Under the pieces are notes generated by a model, which had not been told where the DNA came from, searched no databases, and was given only the letters and a program-made list of their open reading frames with translations. From assembly GCA_020636405.1 (NCBI GenBank), contig JACJXW010000010.1, forward strand, positions 248,001 to 312,000: 64,000 bases of DNA. Direction: 5' to 3'. Position numbers and translations under genes: made by a program. Source of the DNA: Lewinellaceae bacterium. GTDB taxonomy: Bacteria; Bacteroidota; Bacteroidia; Chitinophagales; Saprospiraceae. Each line of letters begins with the position of its first letter. Positions within the stretch are counted from its first letter, which is position 1. Below are positions 8,921-17,926 of this stretch, piece by piece.

Positions 8921-11188
8921 ATGTTAGAAATTCGCGGCCACGCCAGAGGCGGCCAAGGGATGGTAACCGCCTTCGAGATATTGGCCAAAATATTCAGTAA
9001 GCTTGACAATTTTCAGGTCCAGGCTTTTCCCGCCTTCGGCGTTGAGCGAACCGGCGCCCCTATACAAGCCTTCCTCCGGGTAGCCAAAAAAGAGATCCTC
9101 AACCGAAGTAATATTTACCACCCTCATCTTGTTGTCGTCTTTGATGAAAGCCTGCTGGACCAGGTCCCCGTCTTCGACGGCCTCGAAGAAGGAGGCGCCG
9201 TACTGATCAATACCGAACGGCCGGCAAGCAGCCTTGCTATACCAGGGAAAACGGCCTATACCGTTCCTGCGACGCGCATCTCCCTGGAGCTGGGATTGGG
9301 CAGTAAATCCTTGCCCATCATCAACGCGGCCATGATCGGCGCCCTGGCGCGCATCTTTGAAGTGAGCCTCGAACTCGTCCAGGAAGCGATCCGGGCAAAC
9401 GTGCCGGCCAAACCCGAAGCGAACATGGAAGCCGCCGCAAGGGCGCTTCGTTCGGTCAGTGGAGCCAACGGCCGCAACCCATTCCTGATAGAATCGCTGC
9501 ACGCCCAGCCGGAAAAGGAGAACCGGAAAGTAGAAGACCTCAGTTTTGACATTCCTGCTGAGATCAACGGCATGGAAGCGCCTTACTGGTCGGCCCCCCT
9601 TTCGAATAACAAGACCGGGAACTGGCGGTTGATCACGCCCTCCTACGAAGAGCGGCCGGCGCCCTGCAACTCTAGCTGCCCGGCGGGCACCGATGTTCGG
9701 GGCTTCGTGCGGCTCACCTCCGAACAGCAATTTGACAAAGCCCTCGAGCTGATCAGCCGGCACAATCCGTTCCCCTCTATATGCGGGCGCGTTTGCCCCA
9801 ACTTCTGCGAGCAGAACTGCAACCGCAATGAACTCGACCGCGGCCTCAATATCGGCGCCATCGAACGCTTCCTGGGTGACCGTGCCCTTGATGCCAAAGT
9901 CGAGCCGGCACCGGTGCGGCACAAAGAGCGCATCGCGGTTATCGGCTCGGGCCCTGCCGGGTTGACAGCAGGCCTCCGGCTTTGTGAAAAAGGGTATGCC
10001 GTCACCGTTTTCGAAGCCCTGCCGCAGGCCGGCGGTATGATGCGGGCAGGTATCCCGAGGTTCCGCCTGCCGGACGAGGTGCTCGGCCAGGAGATCCGGC
10101 GTATTGAACAGCGCGGAGTGAAAATAGTCCTCAATAAAAAAGTGAACGTCGAAGAACTGGCCAGCAGCTTCGATATAGTCATAGCAGCCACCGGCTCCCA
10201 TGTCGGCAGCCCGCTGCGCATCGACGGGGAAGAGTTCGCCCGCGATGGCCTCAATTTCCTGCGGGAATTCAAGCTGGACCACGATGCCGACGGACTGCAC
10301 CAGGGACAAGAAGTCGCCATTATCGGTGGCGGCAACACTGCCATTGATGTCGCCCGAACCGTGCTTCGCCTGGGCGCGATGCCGACCATCTATTACCGGC
10401 GGACCATTAAGGAAATGCCGGCCATCGCTCAGGAGGTTAAGGAAGCACTGCTGGAAGGCGTAAAGATCGAGTTCCTCGTCGCGCCGATAGCGCTCGCCCC
10501 GGCGGGGCCGGCCAAGGTAGCGCTCACCCTTACCCAGATGGAAATGGGCGAGCCCGACGAGTCCGGAAGGCGGCGCCCGATACCCGTATCCGGTTCAGAA
10601 CGAACCATACTGGCCGACCGCGTGATCAAGGCCATCGGGCAACGCTCCGACCTCTTTGCCCTCGGCCAGCAGCCGGTAGAACCCCAACAGGGATACATCG
10701 AACTGGAAAGCGGCACTTCCGTATTCTGTGCCGGGGATATGGCCTGGGGAGGCACTGTCACCGAGGCCATCGGCAGCGGGAACAAGGTGGCTGAAGAGGT
10801 ACATGCTTACCTGCGGGGCAAGCCCTACCATGAGCAGGAAACCCTGCCGGAAATCGTACTGCCGAAAGACATCAACTACGCGTACTACCTTCCCATGCCG
10901 CGGCATTACAACAAGCTCCACCACCCCAAGTCCCTCACCGGTGATTTCACTGAAGTAACCAGGGGGATGGATGAACAGGAAGTGATAGCTGAAACCTCCC
11001 GCTGCCTTCACTGTGGGGAGTGTTTCAACTGCGGCAACTGCTACAACTTCTGCCCCGATGCCGCTATCCATGTCGATGAAGAAGGACGCCTGCGCATCGA
11101 TTATGACTATTGCAAAGGATGCGGCATCTGCGTTCAGGAATGCCCCTGTTCGGCCATGCAGTTTCAACTAACAGAAGCAGTATCATGA
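8921..11188 (+). CDS. 2-oxoacid:ferredoxin oxidoreductase gamma + GltD-like flavoprotein + ferredoxin (delta) fusion
   Basis: A 755-residue fusion. Residues 1-180 are the POR gamma domain (RGHARGGQGMVTAFEILAKI, FPAFGVERTGAPIQAF). From about 210 there is a GltD-like module: an N-terminal cysteine block (CNSSCPAGTDVRGF, CGRVCPNFCEQNCN), an FAD Rossmann motif GSGPAGL near 342, and an NAD(P)-binding GGGNTAIDVA near 469. From 695 two 4Fe-4S motifs follow (CLHCGECFNCGNCYNFCP and, from 731, CKGCGICVQECPC), matching the delta subunit. The next two genes encode alpha and beta. The layout suggests an oxidoreductase that decarboxylates a 2-oxoacid and can exchange electrons with NAD(P)H through the built-in flavoprotein. 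Confidence 0.9.
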   Translation: MLEIRGHARGGQGMVTAFEILAKIFSKLDNFQVQAFPAFGVERTGAPIQAFLRVAKKEILNRSNIYHPHLVVVFDESLLDQVPVFDGLEEGGAVLINTERPASSLAIPGKTAYTVPATRISLELGLGSKSLPIINAAMIGALARIFEVSLELVQEAIRANVPAKPEANMEAAARALRSVSGANGRNPFLIESLHAQPEKENRKVEDLSFDIPAEINGMEAPYWSAPLSNNKTGNWRLITPSYEERPAPCNSSCPAGTDVRGFVRLTSEQQFDKALELISRHNPFPSICGRVCPNFCEQNCNRNELDRGLNIGAIERFLGDRALDAKVEPAPVRHKERIAVIGSGPAGLTAGLRLCEKGYAVTVFEALPQAGGMMRAGIPRFRLPDEVLGQEIRRIEQRGVKIVLNKKVNVEELASSFDIVIAATGSHVGSPLRIDGEEFARDGLNFLREFKLDHDADGLHQGQEVAIIGGGNTAIDVARTVLRLGAMPTIYYRRTIKEMPAIAQEVKEALLEGVKIEFLVAPIALAPAGPAKVALTLTQMEMGEPDESGRRRPIPVSGSERTILADRVIKAIGQRSDLFALGQQPVEPQQGYIELESGTSVFCAGDMAWGGTVTEAIGSGNKVAEEVHAYLRGKPYHEQETLPEIVLPKDINYAYYLPMPRHYNKLHHPKSLTGDFTEVTRGMDEQEVIAETSRCLHCGECFNCGNCYNFCPDAAIHVDEEGRLRIDYDYCKGCGICVQECPCSAMQFQLTEAVS

Positions 11189-12396
11189 AAAAGGAAAACA
11201 GCCAGAACGGCATAACACTAGAGGCGCCTTTCCAGGACCCTCCCCGGTATCCACGCCATGTACAGGTGGTCATGAAAGGCAACTATGCCGCTGCCGAAGC
11301 TGCCCGCCTGTGCAGGGCGGGCTTCATTCCCGCCTATCCCATCACTCCGCAGACGACGATTGTGGAGCGGCTTTCAGAAATGGTTGCTGAAGGCAAGCTA
11401 GATGCTACCTATATCAATATGGACAGTGAGCACTCCGTCTTTGCCGCCGCCATGGGCGCCGCCATCGGTGGAGAGCGCGTTTTTACCGCAACTGCCGGCA
11501 ATGGCCTGTTCTACGCCCATGAGGTGCTGCAGGCCATTGCCCACTTCCGGTTGCCCATGGTGATGTGTAATGTCGGCCGGCCTTCCATCCCCTGGAACAT
11601 CTGGTCGGACCAATCCGACTCGCTCTCCCAACGGGATACCGGATGGATACAGCTCTACGGGGAAAGCTCTCAGGAAGTGCTCGACACCATCATCCAGGCC
11701 TATGTGCTGACGGAAAAACTCCAGATACCCGTAATGGTAGTGCTCGACGCCTTCTACCAGAGCCATACCAGTGAGAATGTATGGTTACCCGACCAGAACC
11801 TCGTCGACCGCTTCCTTCCGCCCATTCAACCCGGCCCGATGTCGATAGACCTGAAGCAGCCGAAGTCCTTTGGCGGACTGATGCCTCCCGAACACTACAA
11901 CCGCCTGAACTACAGCTACTGGAAAACAGTGAACCAGACGGAAGCCCTGTCCGGGAAGATCGCCGCTGACTTTGGCGCTCATTTCGGCCGCATGTACGAT
12001 AACGTGGAGGCGGTCAATATCGGCTCCCACACCCGGCTGGTGCTGGTTACCCTTTCCAGTATTACCAGTACTGCCCGGGGCGTCATCCGGGATTATCCGG
12101 AGATCGGGCTGCTGAAACTGCGCCTTTTCAAGCCCTTCCCAAAGGAGGCTGTGAAAAAAGCATTGGCGCCCCTTTCCAAAGACGCCGCTATCGCTATCGT
12201 GGAACGCAACTTCCTGGGCGATAACGAAGGGGCCATCATGCAGGAAATGAAGCGGGCCCTTTACGGATCCCATTACAAGATGTATGACTTTTTCGCCGGC
12301 CTTGGCGGCAAAGACGTTCCTCCGGAGACCATAGAAAAGATCATCCACCGCGCCTTCCACCAACCCGAAGCGGTAAACTGGATAGACGTAGGCTGA
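11185..12396 (+). CDS. porA: 2-oxoacid:ferredoxin oxidoreductase alpha subunit
   Basis: A 403-residue TPP-dependent alpha subunit. It has the Pyr-domain signature GFIPAYPITPQTTIVERLSE and the middle region NGLFYAHEVLQAIAHFRLPM. The start ATG overlaps the stop of the preceding fusion gene by 4 bases (ATGA), which suggests translational coupling. The substrate may be pyruvate or branched-chain 2-oxoacids; the sequence alone does not decide, so the symbol is by family. Confidence 0.88.
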   Translation: MKKENSQNGITLEAPFQDPPRYPRHVQVVMKGNYAAAEAARLCRAGFIPAYPITPQTTIVERLSEMVAEGKLDATYINMDSEHSVFAAAMGAAIGGERVFTATAGNGLFYAHEVLQAIAHFRLPMVMCNVGRPSIPWNIWSDQSDSLSQRDTGWIQLYGESSQEVLDTIIQAYVLTEKLQIPVMVVLDAFYQSHTSENVWLPDQNLVDRFLPPIQPGPMSIDLKQPKSFGGLMPPEHYNRLNYSYWKTVNQTEALSGKIAADFGAHFGRMYDNVEAVNIGSHTRLVLVTLSSITSTARGVIRDYPEIGLLKLRLFKPFPKEAVKKALAPLSKDAAIAIVERNFLGDNEGAIMQEMKRALYGSHYKMYDFFAGLGGKDVPPETIEKIIHRAFHQPEAVNWIDVG

Positions 12397-12426
12397 CATC
12401 TTTTGAACCAAAAGCATAACCAGATA

Positions 12427-13323
12427 ATGAAACCAGCACTCGAATTCCTCATAAAAGACGAAAAGGTATATTCCGGCGCGCTCAGTTGCCGCGGTTGTGG
12501 TTGGTCGCTACTCGTCCGCCATCTGGCCAGCATACTGGGCGAAAACACCGTTTACGTCGCACCGGCTTCCTGTTTTTCCATCATTTCCGGCCCCTATCCG
12601 CTTCGGGAACTGCAGGCCAACCTGGTGCATACGGTATTCGCCGCAGCTCCGGCAACGGCAACTGGCGTGCGTGCCGCTCTTGACCGGCAGGGGAAAAAGG
12701 ATACGACGGTAGTCATCCTCGCCGGCGATGGGGGCACCTTCGATATCGGCCTGCAGGCCCTATCCGGCGCCGCGGCCCGCAATGAAAACCTCCTGTACAT
12801 CGTCAACAACAACGGCGCTTATATGAATACCGGCATACAGACAAGTACCGCCACGCCTTATGGCGCCGTAACGACTACCAACCCCGGCAAGGGCTTCAAA
12901 CGGGCCTGGCCCAAAGACCTGATGGGCATCGTCGCCGCCCACAACATGCCCTACGCCGCTACCGCTTCCCTGGCCTTCCTCGAAGATCTGCGGAGGAAGG
13001 TAGAAAAGGCAAAAAATACCCAGGGCTTCCGCCTGTTGATGATCGACGGGCCCTGTCCGCCAGGCCATAAAACAGACCCGGCAGAATCCATCCACATCGG
13101 GCGGATGGCCGTAGAAACACGCCTCTTCCCCCTTTTCGAAATGGAACGCCAGCATTACACCATCAACTATCGCCCTGAAAAATACATCCCCGTTGAAGAG
13201 TGTATGAAATACCAGGGACGGTTCAAGCACCTGTTCGCCCCTGAGAACAAGTACATGATCGATGAGGTCCAGGCACATACCGACCAGTATTGGGTACGAC
13301 TGGAAGCGCTGGAAGAGATGTAA
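12427..13323 (+). CDS. porB: 2-oxoacid:ferredoxin oxidoreductase beta subunit
   Basis: A 298-residue beta subunit. It carries the cluster cysteines CRGCGW near residue 15 and later DGPCPPG, and the TPP/Mg motif GDGGTFDIGLQAL followed by YIVNNNGAYMNTG. The ATG at 12427 was chosen over an in-frame TTG at 12403. It lies 30 bases after porA, completing gamma-flavoprotein-delta, alpha, beta. A strong hairpin follows the stop. Confidence 0.9.
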   Translation: MKPALEFLIKDEKVYSGALSCRGCGWSLLVRHLASILGENTVYVAPASCFSIISGPYPLRELQANLVHTVFAAAPATATGVRAALDRQGKKDTTVVILAGDGGTFDIGLQALSGAAARNENLLYIVNNNGAYMNTGIQTSTATPYGAVTTTNPGKGFKRAWPKDLMGIVAAHNMPYAATASLAFLEDLRRKVEKAKNTQGFRLLMIDGPCPPGHKTDPAESIHIGRMAVETRLFPLFEMERQHYTINYRPEKYIPVEECMKYQGRFKHLFAPENKYMIDEVQAHTDQYWVRLEALEEM

Positions 13324-13328
13324 GGTTT

Positions 13329-13371
13329 CATTAAGCCAGGGCGCGATTTTCTATCGCGCCCTGGCTTAATG
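13329..13371. terminator. 19-base perfect hairpin after porB
   Basis: CATTAAGCCAGGGCGCGAT (13329-13347) pairs perfectly with 13353-13371 around a 5-base loop, starting 6 bases after the porB stop. There is no downstream U-tract, so it may terminate by another route or protect the 3' end of the mRNA. Confidence 0.7.
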
Positions 13372-13410
13372 TGGAAAAGAGCAGGTATTTTTCCAGGAAA
13401 GTAGTGATTG

Positions 13411-13510
13411 AAAAATAAATTCGCCATTTTGAGTCAATAAGTGATGGATCGCCCTTCGCCTCAAGGGTTGTCGGCCTTCACCATTGTTTATTGACATCGA
13501 ATTTATTTTT
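13411..13510. repeat. 100-base composite inverted repeat
   Basis: The outer arms AAAAATAAATTCG (13411-13423) and CGAATTTATTTTT (13498-13510) are perfect complements. Inner arms GTCAATAA (13433-13440) and TTATTGAC (13488-13495) also pair. It ends 3 bases before the next start codon. It could be a structured leader or a small MITE-like element. Confidence 0.55.
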
Positions 13511-13513
13511 TAA

Positions 13514-14398
13514 ATGTCCCTGAAAATGAAAATCCACACCGTCCCCCTCTATTTATTTATCCTCAGCCTTCTTCTTCTTTCCTGCTCGGCTTCCCGCCAA
13601 ATGAATAATGCTCAGCAGGAGGAGTGGCTCCCCCTTTTCAACGGCAGTACCCTCGACGGTTGGGTTCCCAAGATACGTGGTTATGCGCTGGGAGATAACT
13701 ACGCTAAAACCTTCCGGGTGGAGGATGGCCTGCTGAAAGTTTCCTATCAGGATTATACCGGTGATTTTGACAGCCGCTTCGGGCACCTGTTCTATGAACG
13801 GCCTTTTTCCTACTACCGCTTGCGGACTACCTACCGATTTGTAGGCGAACAGGCCGCCGGTGGAGCAGATTGGGCCCTGCGCAACAGCGGCCTGATGATC
13901 CACGGACAGCCGGCGGGATCGATGGGACAGAACCAGGACTTCCCCATTTCCATAGAAGTGCAGCTCCTGGGCGGCACGGGAGAAGGCGAACGGCCTACGG
14001 CCAATCTGTGCACACCTGGCACCCATGTGGAGATGAATGGGAAATTGCATACCGATCATTGCACCAGTTCTACCTCCAGGACCTACGACGGCGATCAATG
14101 GGTAACCGTCGAGATCCTGGTGCTCGGCGACTCTCTGATCCAGCACTATGTGGAAGGGGATACCGTTCTCACTTATTCAAAACCGCAGGTTGGCGGTGGC
14201 GTAGTAAGTGGTTTTGACCCGGAGGCCAAACCGGATGGGACACCGCTCACCGGCGGGACCATCTCCCTGCAAAGCGAAAGCCATCCGGTAGAGTTCCAGC
14301 GGGTTGAACTACTCAACCTGGAAGGCTGTATGGATCCGAAGGCTTCAAATTATAAAGCGTACTACTTGAAACACGATAAGGAGAAATGTAAGTACTAA
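13514..14398 (+). CDS. DUF1080 (3-keto-disaccharide hydrolase-like) lipoprotein
   Basis: A 294-residue protein with a lipoprotein signal peptide (LFILSLLLLSCSAS, lipid Cys near 24). The mature part begins EEWLPLFNGSTLDGWVPK and continues into a concanavalin-like beta sandwich, the DUF1080 fold found in glycoside-processing proteins. The tail GCMDPKASNYKAYYL is an extra short module also seen on Bacteroidota surface proteins. The start may be the second Met at 13526. The exact substrate is unknown. Confidence 0.8.
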   Translation: MSLKMKIHTVPLYLFILSLLLLSCSASRQMNNAQQEEWLPLFNGSTLDGWVPKIRGYALGDNYAKTFRVEDGLLKVSYQDYTGDFDSRFGHLFYERPFSYYRLRTTYRFVGEQAAGGADWALRNSGLMIHGQPAGSMGQNQDFPISIEVQLLGGTGEGERPTANLCTPGTHVEMNGKLHTDHCTSSTSRTYDGDQWVTVEILVLGDSLIQHYVEGDTVLTYSKPQVGGGVVSGFDPEAKPDGTPLTGGTISLQSESHPVEFQRVELLNLEGCMDPKASNYKAYYLKHDKEKCKY

Positions 14399-15432
14399 CT
14401 CTTATCTCCCAGAATATCCATGATCTGCTCCGCCAGCTCCGGCGAATTGATAATGACGGAGTCTCCCTCGATCCGCACCTGTGCATGGTTGAGGTGATTG
14501 CGGTTGAAGTAGAGGTATATGCCTTCGGCGGAGGCTTTGTAGTTGTAGAAACGGTTCATGGTATTGCGGTCGAACCGGAACTCGTTATCCAGGCCCAGCT
14601 CTTTGTCTTCCATATAGGGTTTGGTGGCTTCCGGGTCGCCGTAAAGTTGCTGGCCGAAGTGTTCCAGGTTGATGGTCTTCTGCGGGCTCTGCATGGCGAA
14701 GTGCAGGACTTTTTCGCGGAAACGCCCTTCCTCCATCGGTTCTCCGGTGGATTCATCGACCGGCAGAGGCAGCTCTTCTACCATTTGCAGGAAGCTCTGG
14801 GTCAGTGTTTTACTGCTCTCCGGGCGCTCCAGGCCGATCCAGTTGATAAAGTATTCCGAGATCTCTTTCTGGCTACGGGCATGCTTGATGAGCTCGACGT
14901 ACCGCCCCTGCCCTTCCTCGAAACGGTTGATGTGGATGCGGCAGGCCATCGCCAGCCTGTCGGTATTCAGGTAGGTGACCGTGTCGAGCAGGAAAGCGGC
15001 GGCATCTTCTCCTTCCTTACGGAAAGCCAGCCCCTCGGTATCGCGCACCAGAAAGACCCCCAGCATACGGGTGGCTTCCACTTCGTAGAGCGCATATACC
15101 AGATACCCGCCCTTGGCGCCGACGATACCCTGGAGGCTCAGCTGCAGGGCGTTCATCGTATCCCGGCTGAAGGCGATAAATGCCTCTTCGCTGAGCCCTT
15201 CCTCTATCAGATGTTGAAAATAACCTGGGAAAAGGGCATCGCCCGGAGGGCTGAGGTAGCCGTGCAGGATGTCTTCTTTCTGGAGGAAGGTATGGTTGAG
15301 CTTCTCCACCAGCGTGTCTGCACGGCTGTCGAGAGGAGTGGTAGAATCGGCAAGGAAGAGGCGGGCTTCGCTGTGCTCGGGCTCTTTTTCCAGTTCGTGG
15401 ATGATGAGGTGGTGGATGAGGGTATCGCTCAT
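14395..15432 (-). CDS. 37-kDa nucleoid-associated protein family
   Basis: A 345-residue protein that matches the NdpA/YejK-like nucleoid-associated family in length and by segments such as HHLIIHELEKEPEHSEARLF near the start, ISEYFINWIGLERPESSK in the middle, and LYFNRNHLNHAQVRI near the end. Members bind the nucleoid; the precise role is poorly known. It converges with the DUF1080 gene, with a 4-base overlap of the two 3' ends. A TAGCTTTG box (15449-15456 on the complement) lies just upstream. Confidence 0.8.
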   Translation of the reverse strand: MSDTLIHHLIIHELEKEPEHSEARLFLADSTTPLDSRADTLVEKLNHTFLQKEDILHGYLSPPGDALFPGYFQHLIEEGLSEEAFIAFSRDTMNALQLSLQGIVGAKGGYLVYALYEVEATRMLGVFLVRDTEGLAFRKEGEDAAAFLLDTVTYLNTDRLAMACRIHINRFEEGQGRYVELIKHARSQKEISEYFINWIGLERPESSKTLTQSFLQMVEELPLPVDESTGEPMEEGRFREKVLHFAMQSPQKTINLEHFGQQLYGDPEATKPYMEDKELGLDNEFRFDRNTMNRFYNYKASAEGIYLYFNRNHLNHAQVRIEGDSVIINSPELAEQIMDILGDKS

Positions 15433-15448
15433 GGACGGATATTTTGGG

Positions 15449-15456
15449 CAAAGCTA
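15449..15456 (-). promoter_or_regulatory. candidate -7 box TAGCTTTG for the nucleoid-associated protein gene
   Basis: An exact TAnnTTTG match on the minus strand, 17 bases before the start codon, which would give a leader of about 10 bases. No clear -33 box was found. Confidence 0.4.
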
Positions 15457-15642
15457 GGGATTTTTTGGGGCACATGGATAATTAGATGACAAGGGATATC
15501 GAACGCGGATTTTTGCGGGTGGGGATGGATGACGCGGATTGGGGGGGGATAACACTGGATTTCTGGAGCATTTGAAGGTTCACAGCCTCCTCTTGTACTG
15601 GTTATTTGCAGTCAATTAATTATGGAACTAGATACGCTGGAG

Positions 15643-15678
15643 CCCGGAGGGTTTGAGAAAACCTCATGCCCCTCCGGG
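15643..15678. terminator. hairpin CCCGGAGGG / CCCTCCGGG
   Basis: The arms lie at 15643-15651 and 15670-15678, just downstream of the minus-strand HYR gene (stop at 15714). The sequence TTTGAGAAAA follows each arm, so the element also contains a direct repeat. The rest of the 281-base gap is G-rich (ACGCGGATT repeats near 15503 and 15531). Confidence 0.45.
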
Positions 15679-15713
15679 GTTTTGAGAAAATAAGATCAGG
15701 CATTCATCCTCAC

Positions 15714-17543
15714 TTATCGCACCAGTGCTACCCGCAGAGCCATTGTACCATTGATGTTCAGGATATACAGGCCGGGCGGCAAGGCCGATACATCCAGACG
15801 GGTGGAGCCAGTACCGGATACCTCCACGTCACGTATTTTCCGTCCTGCCAGATTGAACAGCGCAAGGGACTGGATCTTGTCCACCTGGTCGCTATAATCG
15901 AGGAGGAGTTCGTGGGAAGCCGGATTGGGATAAGCACGCACCAGGCCATTACTGCTGGTTTGGGCATTTATTTCCGTTCCGTTGTAAGGGTGCTCCCCTG
16001 TAGCTTCGGCCGGAGGCGCGTCCTCCCAGGCGGTTTCGTCTCCGGGAGTACCCCGGGGCCAGATGTCCGTGCAGCCCCCTTCGTTGTTACAAGCGGTTGT
16101 TTTAACGGTAATGGACCTGGTTGCCGTACAGCCTGCATCGTTGGTAACCGTGACGGTGTACATGGTAAGGGGGGAAGCCGGGCAAACCGTCCAGGTAGCA
16201 GAAGCGGGACCAGAATGAGACCACTGGAAATTCGAGACATCCCCGGCCATCGCTTTCAGGGTAATGCATTCCCCACTACAGATCGTGACGGCACTGACCG
16301 GTGAGATAGCCACAGTAGGCTTTTTACAAACCGTAATGCAGGCCGTTCCCGTGCACCCCGTGGCTGTTTCTGTCACGGTTACGCAATAGGTGCCCGGAGG
16401 TACATTTATGGACCGCCTTGTTTCAGCATTGCTCCACAGGTAAGTGTACCCGGGGCCAGAAGTTGCCGTCAGCCTTGTTGAAGAGCCGGAAAAGCAGTCG
16501 TTGCCGGAGATGGTGATGGGGAGGGGGGGGCATGGGCAAGCGTCCTGATTAACCGTTACAGAAAAACTTACAGCCGAGGCATTTCCAGCGTTGTCTTCAA
16601 CCAAAATCGAGACATTATATATTCCTGGCGGAAAAACCCCGGAGAAATTCTCATTACCCAGGTACGTGATAGTGACTCCAATACTTGGGACAGGAGATAG
16701 TATTGTCGCCGTGTATTCAAAGATGTCGTCACAATTATCCACTACATCCAATTCAAAGTAAACCGTTGCCACACCTCCCAGGTCACAGGGGTCGAGCGTT
16801 ACAGTGATATCCTGAGGGGCATTGACATCCGGTGCTGCTTTGTCTTCCCCTATAATAGTCCCTTCGCAATCTTCCCAGCCTGACAACGGCCTTGAACCTA
16901 CATAAGAAACTTGATAAGTGAACTCTCCATAACCGTCCAGGATATTCCCATTGCTCGGGTCATTGTCGTCGAGGATATTGACGAGAAAATCTGACTCGTT
17001 GGTACATCCGAAATCACCTTCCAACACCATGTCGGAAGTAATAAAGCGCTGGCAGTCGCCATTCAACGTTATATTTATGAATGAATTACACATCAGGTTT
17101 GTGGGAGGAGCGGCATCCTGATTTACCACAACAAAAAAATCCTCCTCCCGTACATTCCCGGCGGCATCTTCTGCCCGGATCACCACCTGATGGATCCCCG
17201 GTGGGAAAGTCCCGGAAAACCTGTATCCAGATCCAAGAGAAGCTACCGTCGCGCCACCGGAAACAGGAAGAACAGTAACCGTATACTCCGAGCCAGGAAC
17301 TACGGGGTTTCCGGGAGCCGCGGGGAAATGATCGCCGTCGCAGTTGTCCGTCACGGTTATTTCAAATTCGACTATTGCCGGGTTAGCGTCACAGGGGTCT
17401 AAGCTCACGACTATATCCTGGGACGGATAAACGATAACCGGCGGGAATTGATCATCTTGGCAGGAGCCCTGTGCAAACGACTGCTCTACTCCCAAAAAAC
17501 CAAAGAAAAAAAGCACGAGAAGGAAAAGGGTTGAATTCCTCAT
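15714..17543 (-). CDS. T9SS-secreted HYR-domain protein
   Basis: A 609-residue secreted protein with a signal peptide (about 1-24, ending SFAQG). Two HYR-like beta domains start with IVVSLDPCDANPAIVEFEI near residue 42 and DITVTLDPCDLGGVATVYF near 245; each contains the repeated DNCD and FSG(T/V)FPPGI motifs. Between them lies a different domain with NITLNGDCQRFITSDM. Cysteine-bearing SprB-like stretches follow (about 340-510). The end is a T9SS sorting domain (RAYPNPASHELLLDY). It is probably a surface adhesin; no enzymatic motif is seen. Confidence 0.82.
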   Translation of the reverse strand: MRNSTLFLLVLFFFGFLGVEQSFAQGSCQDDQFPPVIVYPSQDIVVSLDPCDANPAIVEFEITVTDNCDGDHFPAAPGNPVVPGSEYTVTVLPVSGGATVASLGSGYRFSGTFPPGIHQVVIRAEDAAGNVREEDFFVVVNQDAAPPTNLMCNSFINITLNGDCQRFITSDMVLEGDFGCTNESDFLVNILDDNDPSNGNILDGYGEFTYQVSYVGSRPLSGWEDCEGTIIGEDKAAPDVNAPQDITVTLDPCDLGGVATVYFELDVVDNCDDIFEYTATILSPVPSIGVTITYLGNENFSGVFPPGIYNVSILVEDNAGNASAVSFSVTVNQDACPCPPLPITISGNDCFSGSSTRLTATSGPGYTYLWSNAETRRSINVPPGTYCVTVTETATGCTGTACITVCKKPTVAISPVSAVTICSGECITLKAMAGDVSNFQWSHSGPASATWTVCPASPLTMYTVTVTNDAGCTATRSITVKTTACNNEGGCTDIWPRGTPGDETAWEDAPPAEATGEHPYNGTEINAQTSSNGLVRAYPNPASHELLLDYSDQVDKIQSLALFNLAGRKIRDVEVSGTGSTRLDVSALPPGLYILNINGTMALRVALVR

Positions 17544-17926
17544 GATCCAGGTTTTTTAATATTTGTATTTATCTCTTTACCGATTGCTTATTTAGGAAAA
17601 CTGTTAACCAAAGGGGCTGCTAAACACCTGTCCTCTGAAGATACAGGACAATATCTTTCCTAAATACCGGAACTTTCTCTGATGATGATTTTGGGAGGGG
17701 GGAAAAGGGACATTATACAAAATAAAGATTCCCTTCGCTGGTCAGAAAATATAAAGATTGCAGAACCCAAGGGCCCTATATTCAATTGACAACTATCTCA
17801 TTGTAGTTTCGTGCCGGTTACACAAAATAGCTCCGCTTTTCACGGTCCGGCAATGACGAATATCATCTAAAAAATAAATATAAATAAAATCACAAATTAT
17901 AGTGCGAAGAAAACTTGCCCCCCCCC
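17544..17926. other. intergenic region, 383 bases
   Basis: An A/T-rich stretch without a recognisable gene. It holds a CRP/FNR-like dyad (17854-17865) about 310 bases upstream of the HYR gene and a C-tract (17921-17928) at the end of the ICMT-Lgt gene. Confidence 0.5.
17854..17865. promoter_or_regulatory. CRP/FNR-like dyad TGACGAATATCA
   Basis: Preceded by AA, it is one of five AATGAY-N4-RTCA sites between genes in the window. The core of 14 bases is identical to the site upstream of the SMC cassette. Confidence 0.35.
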
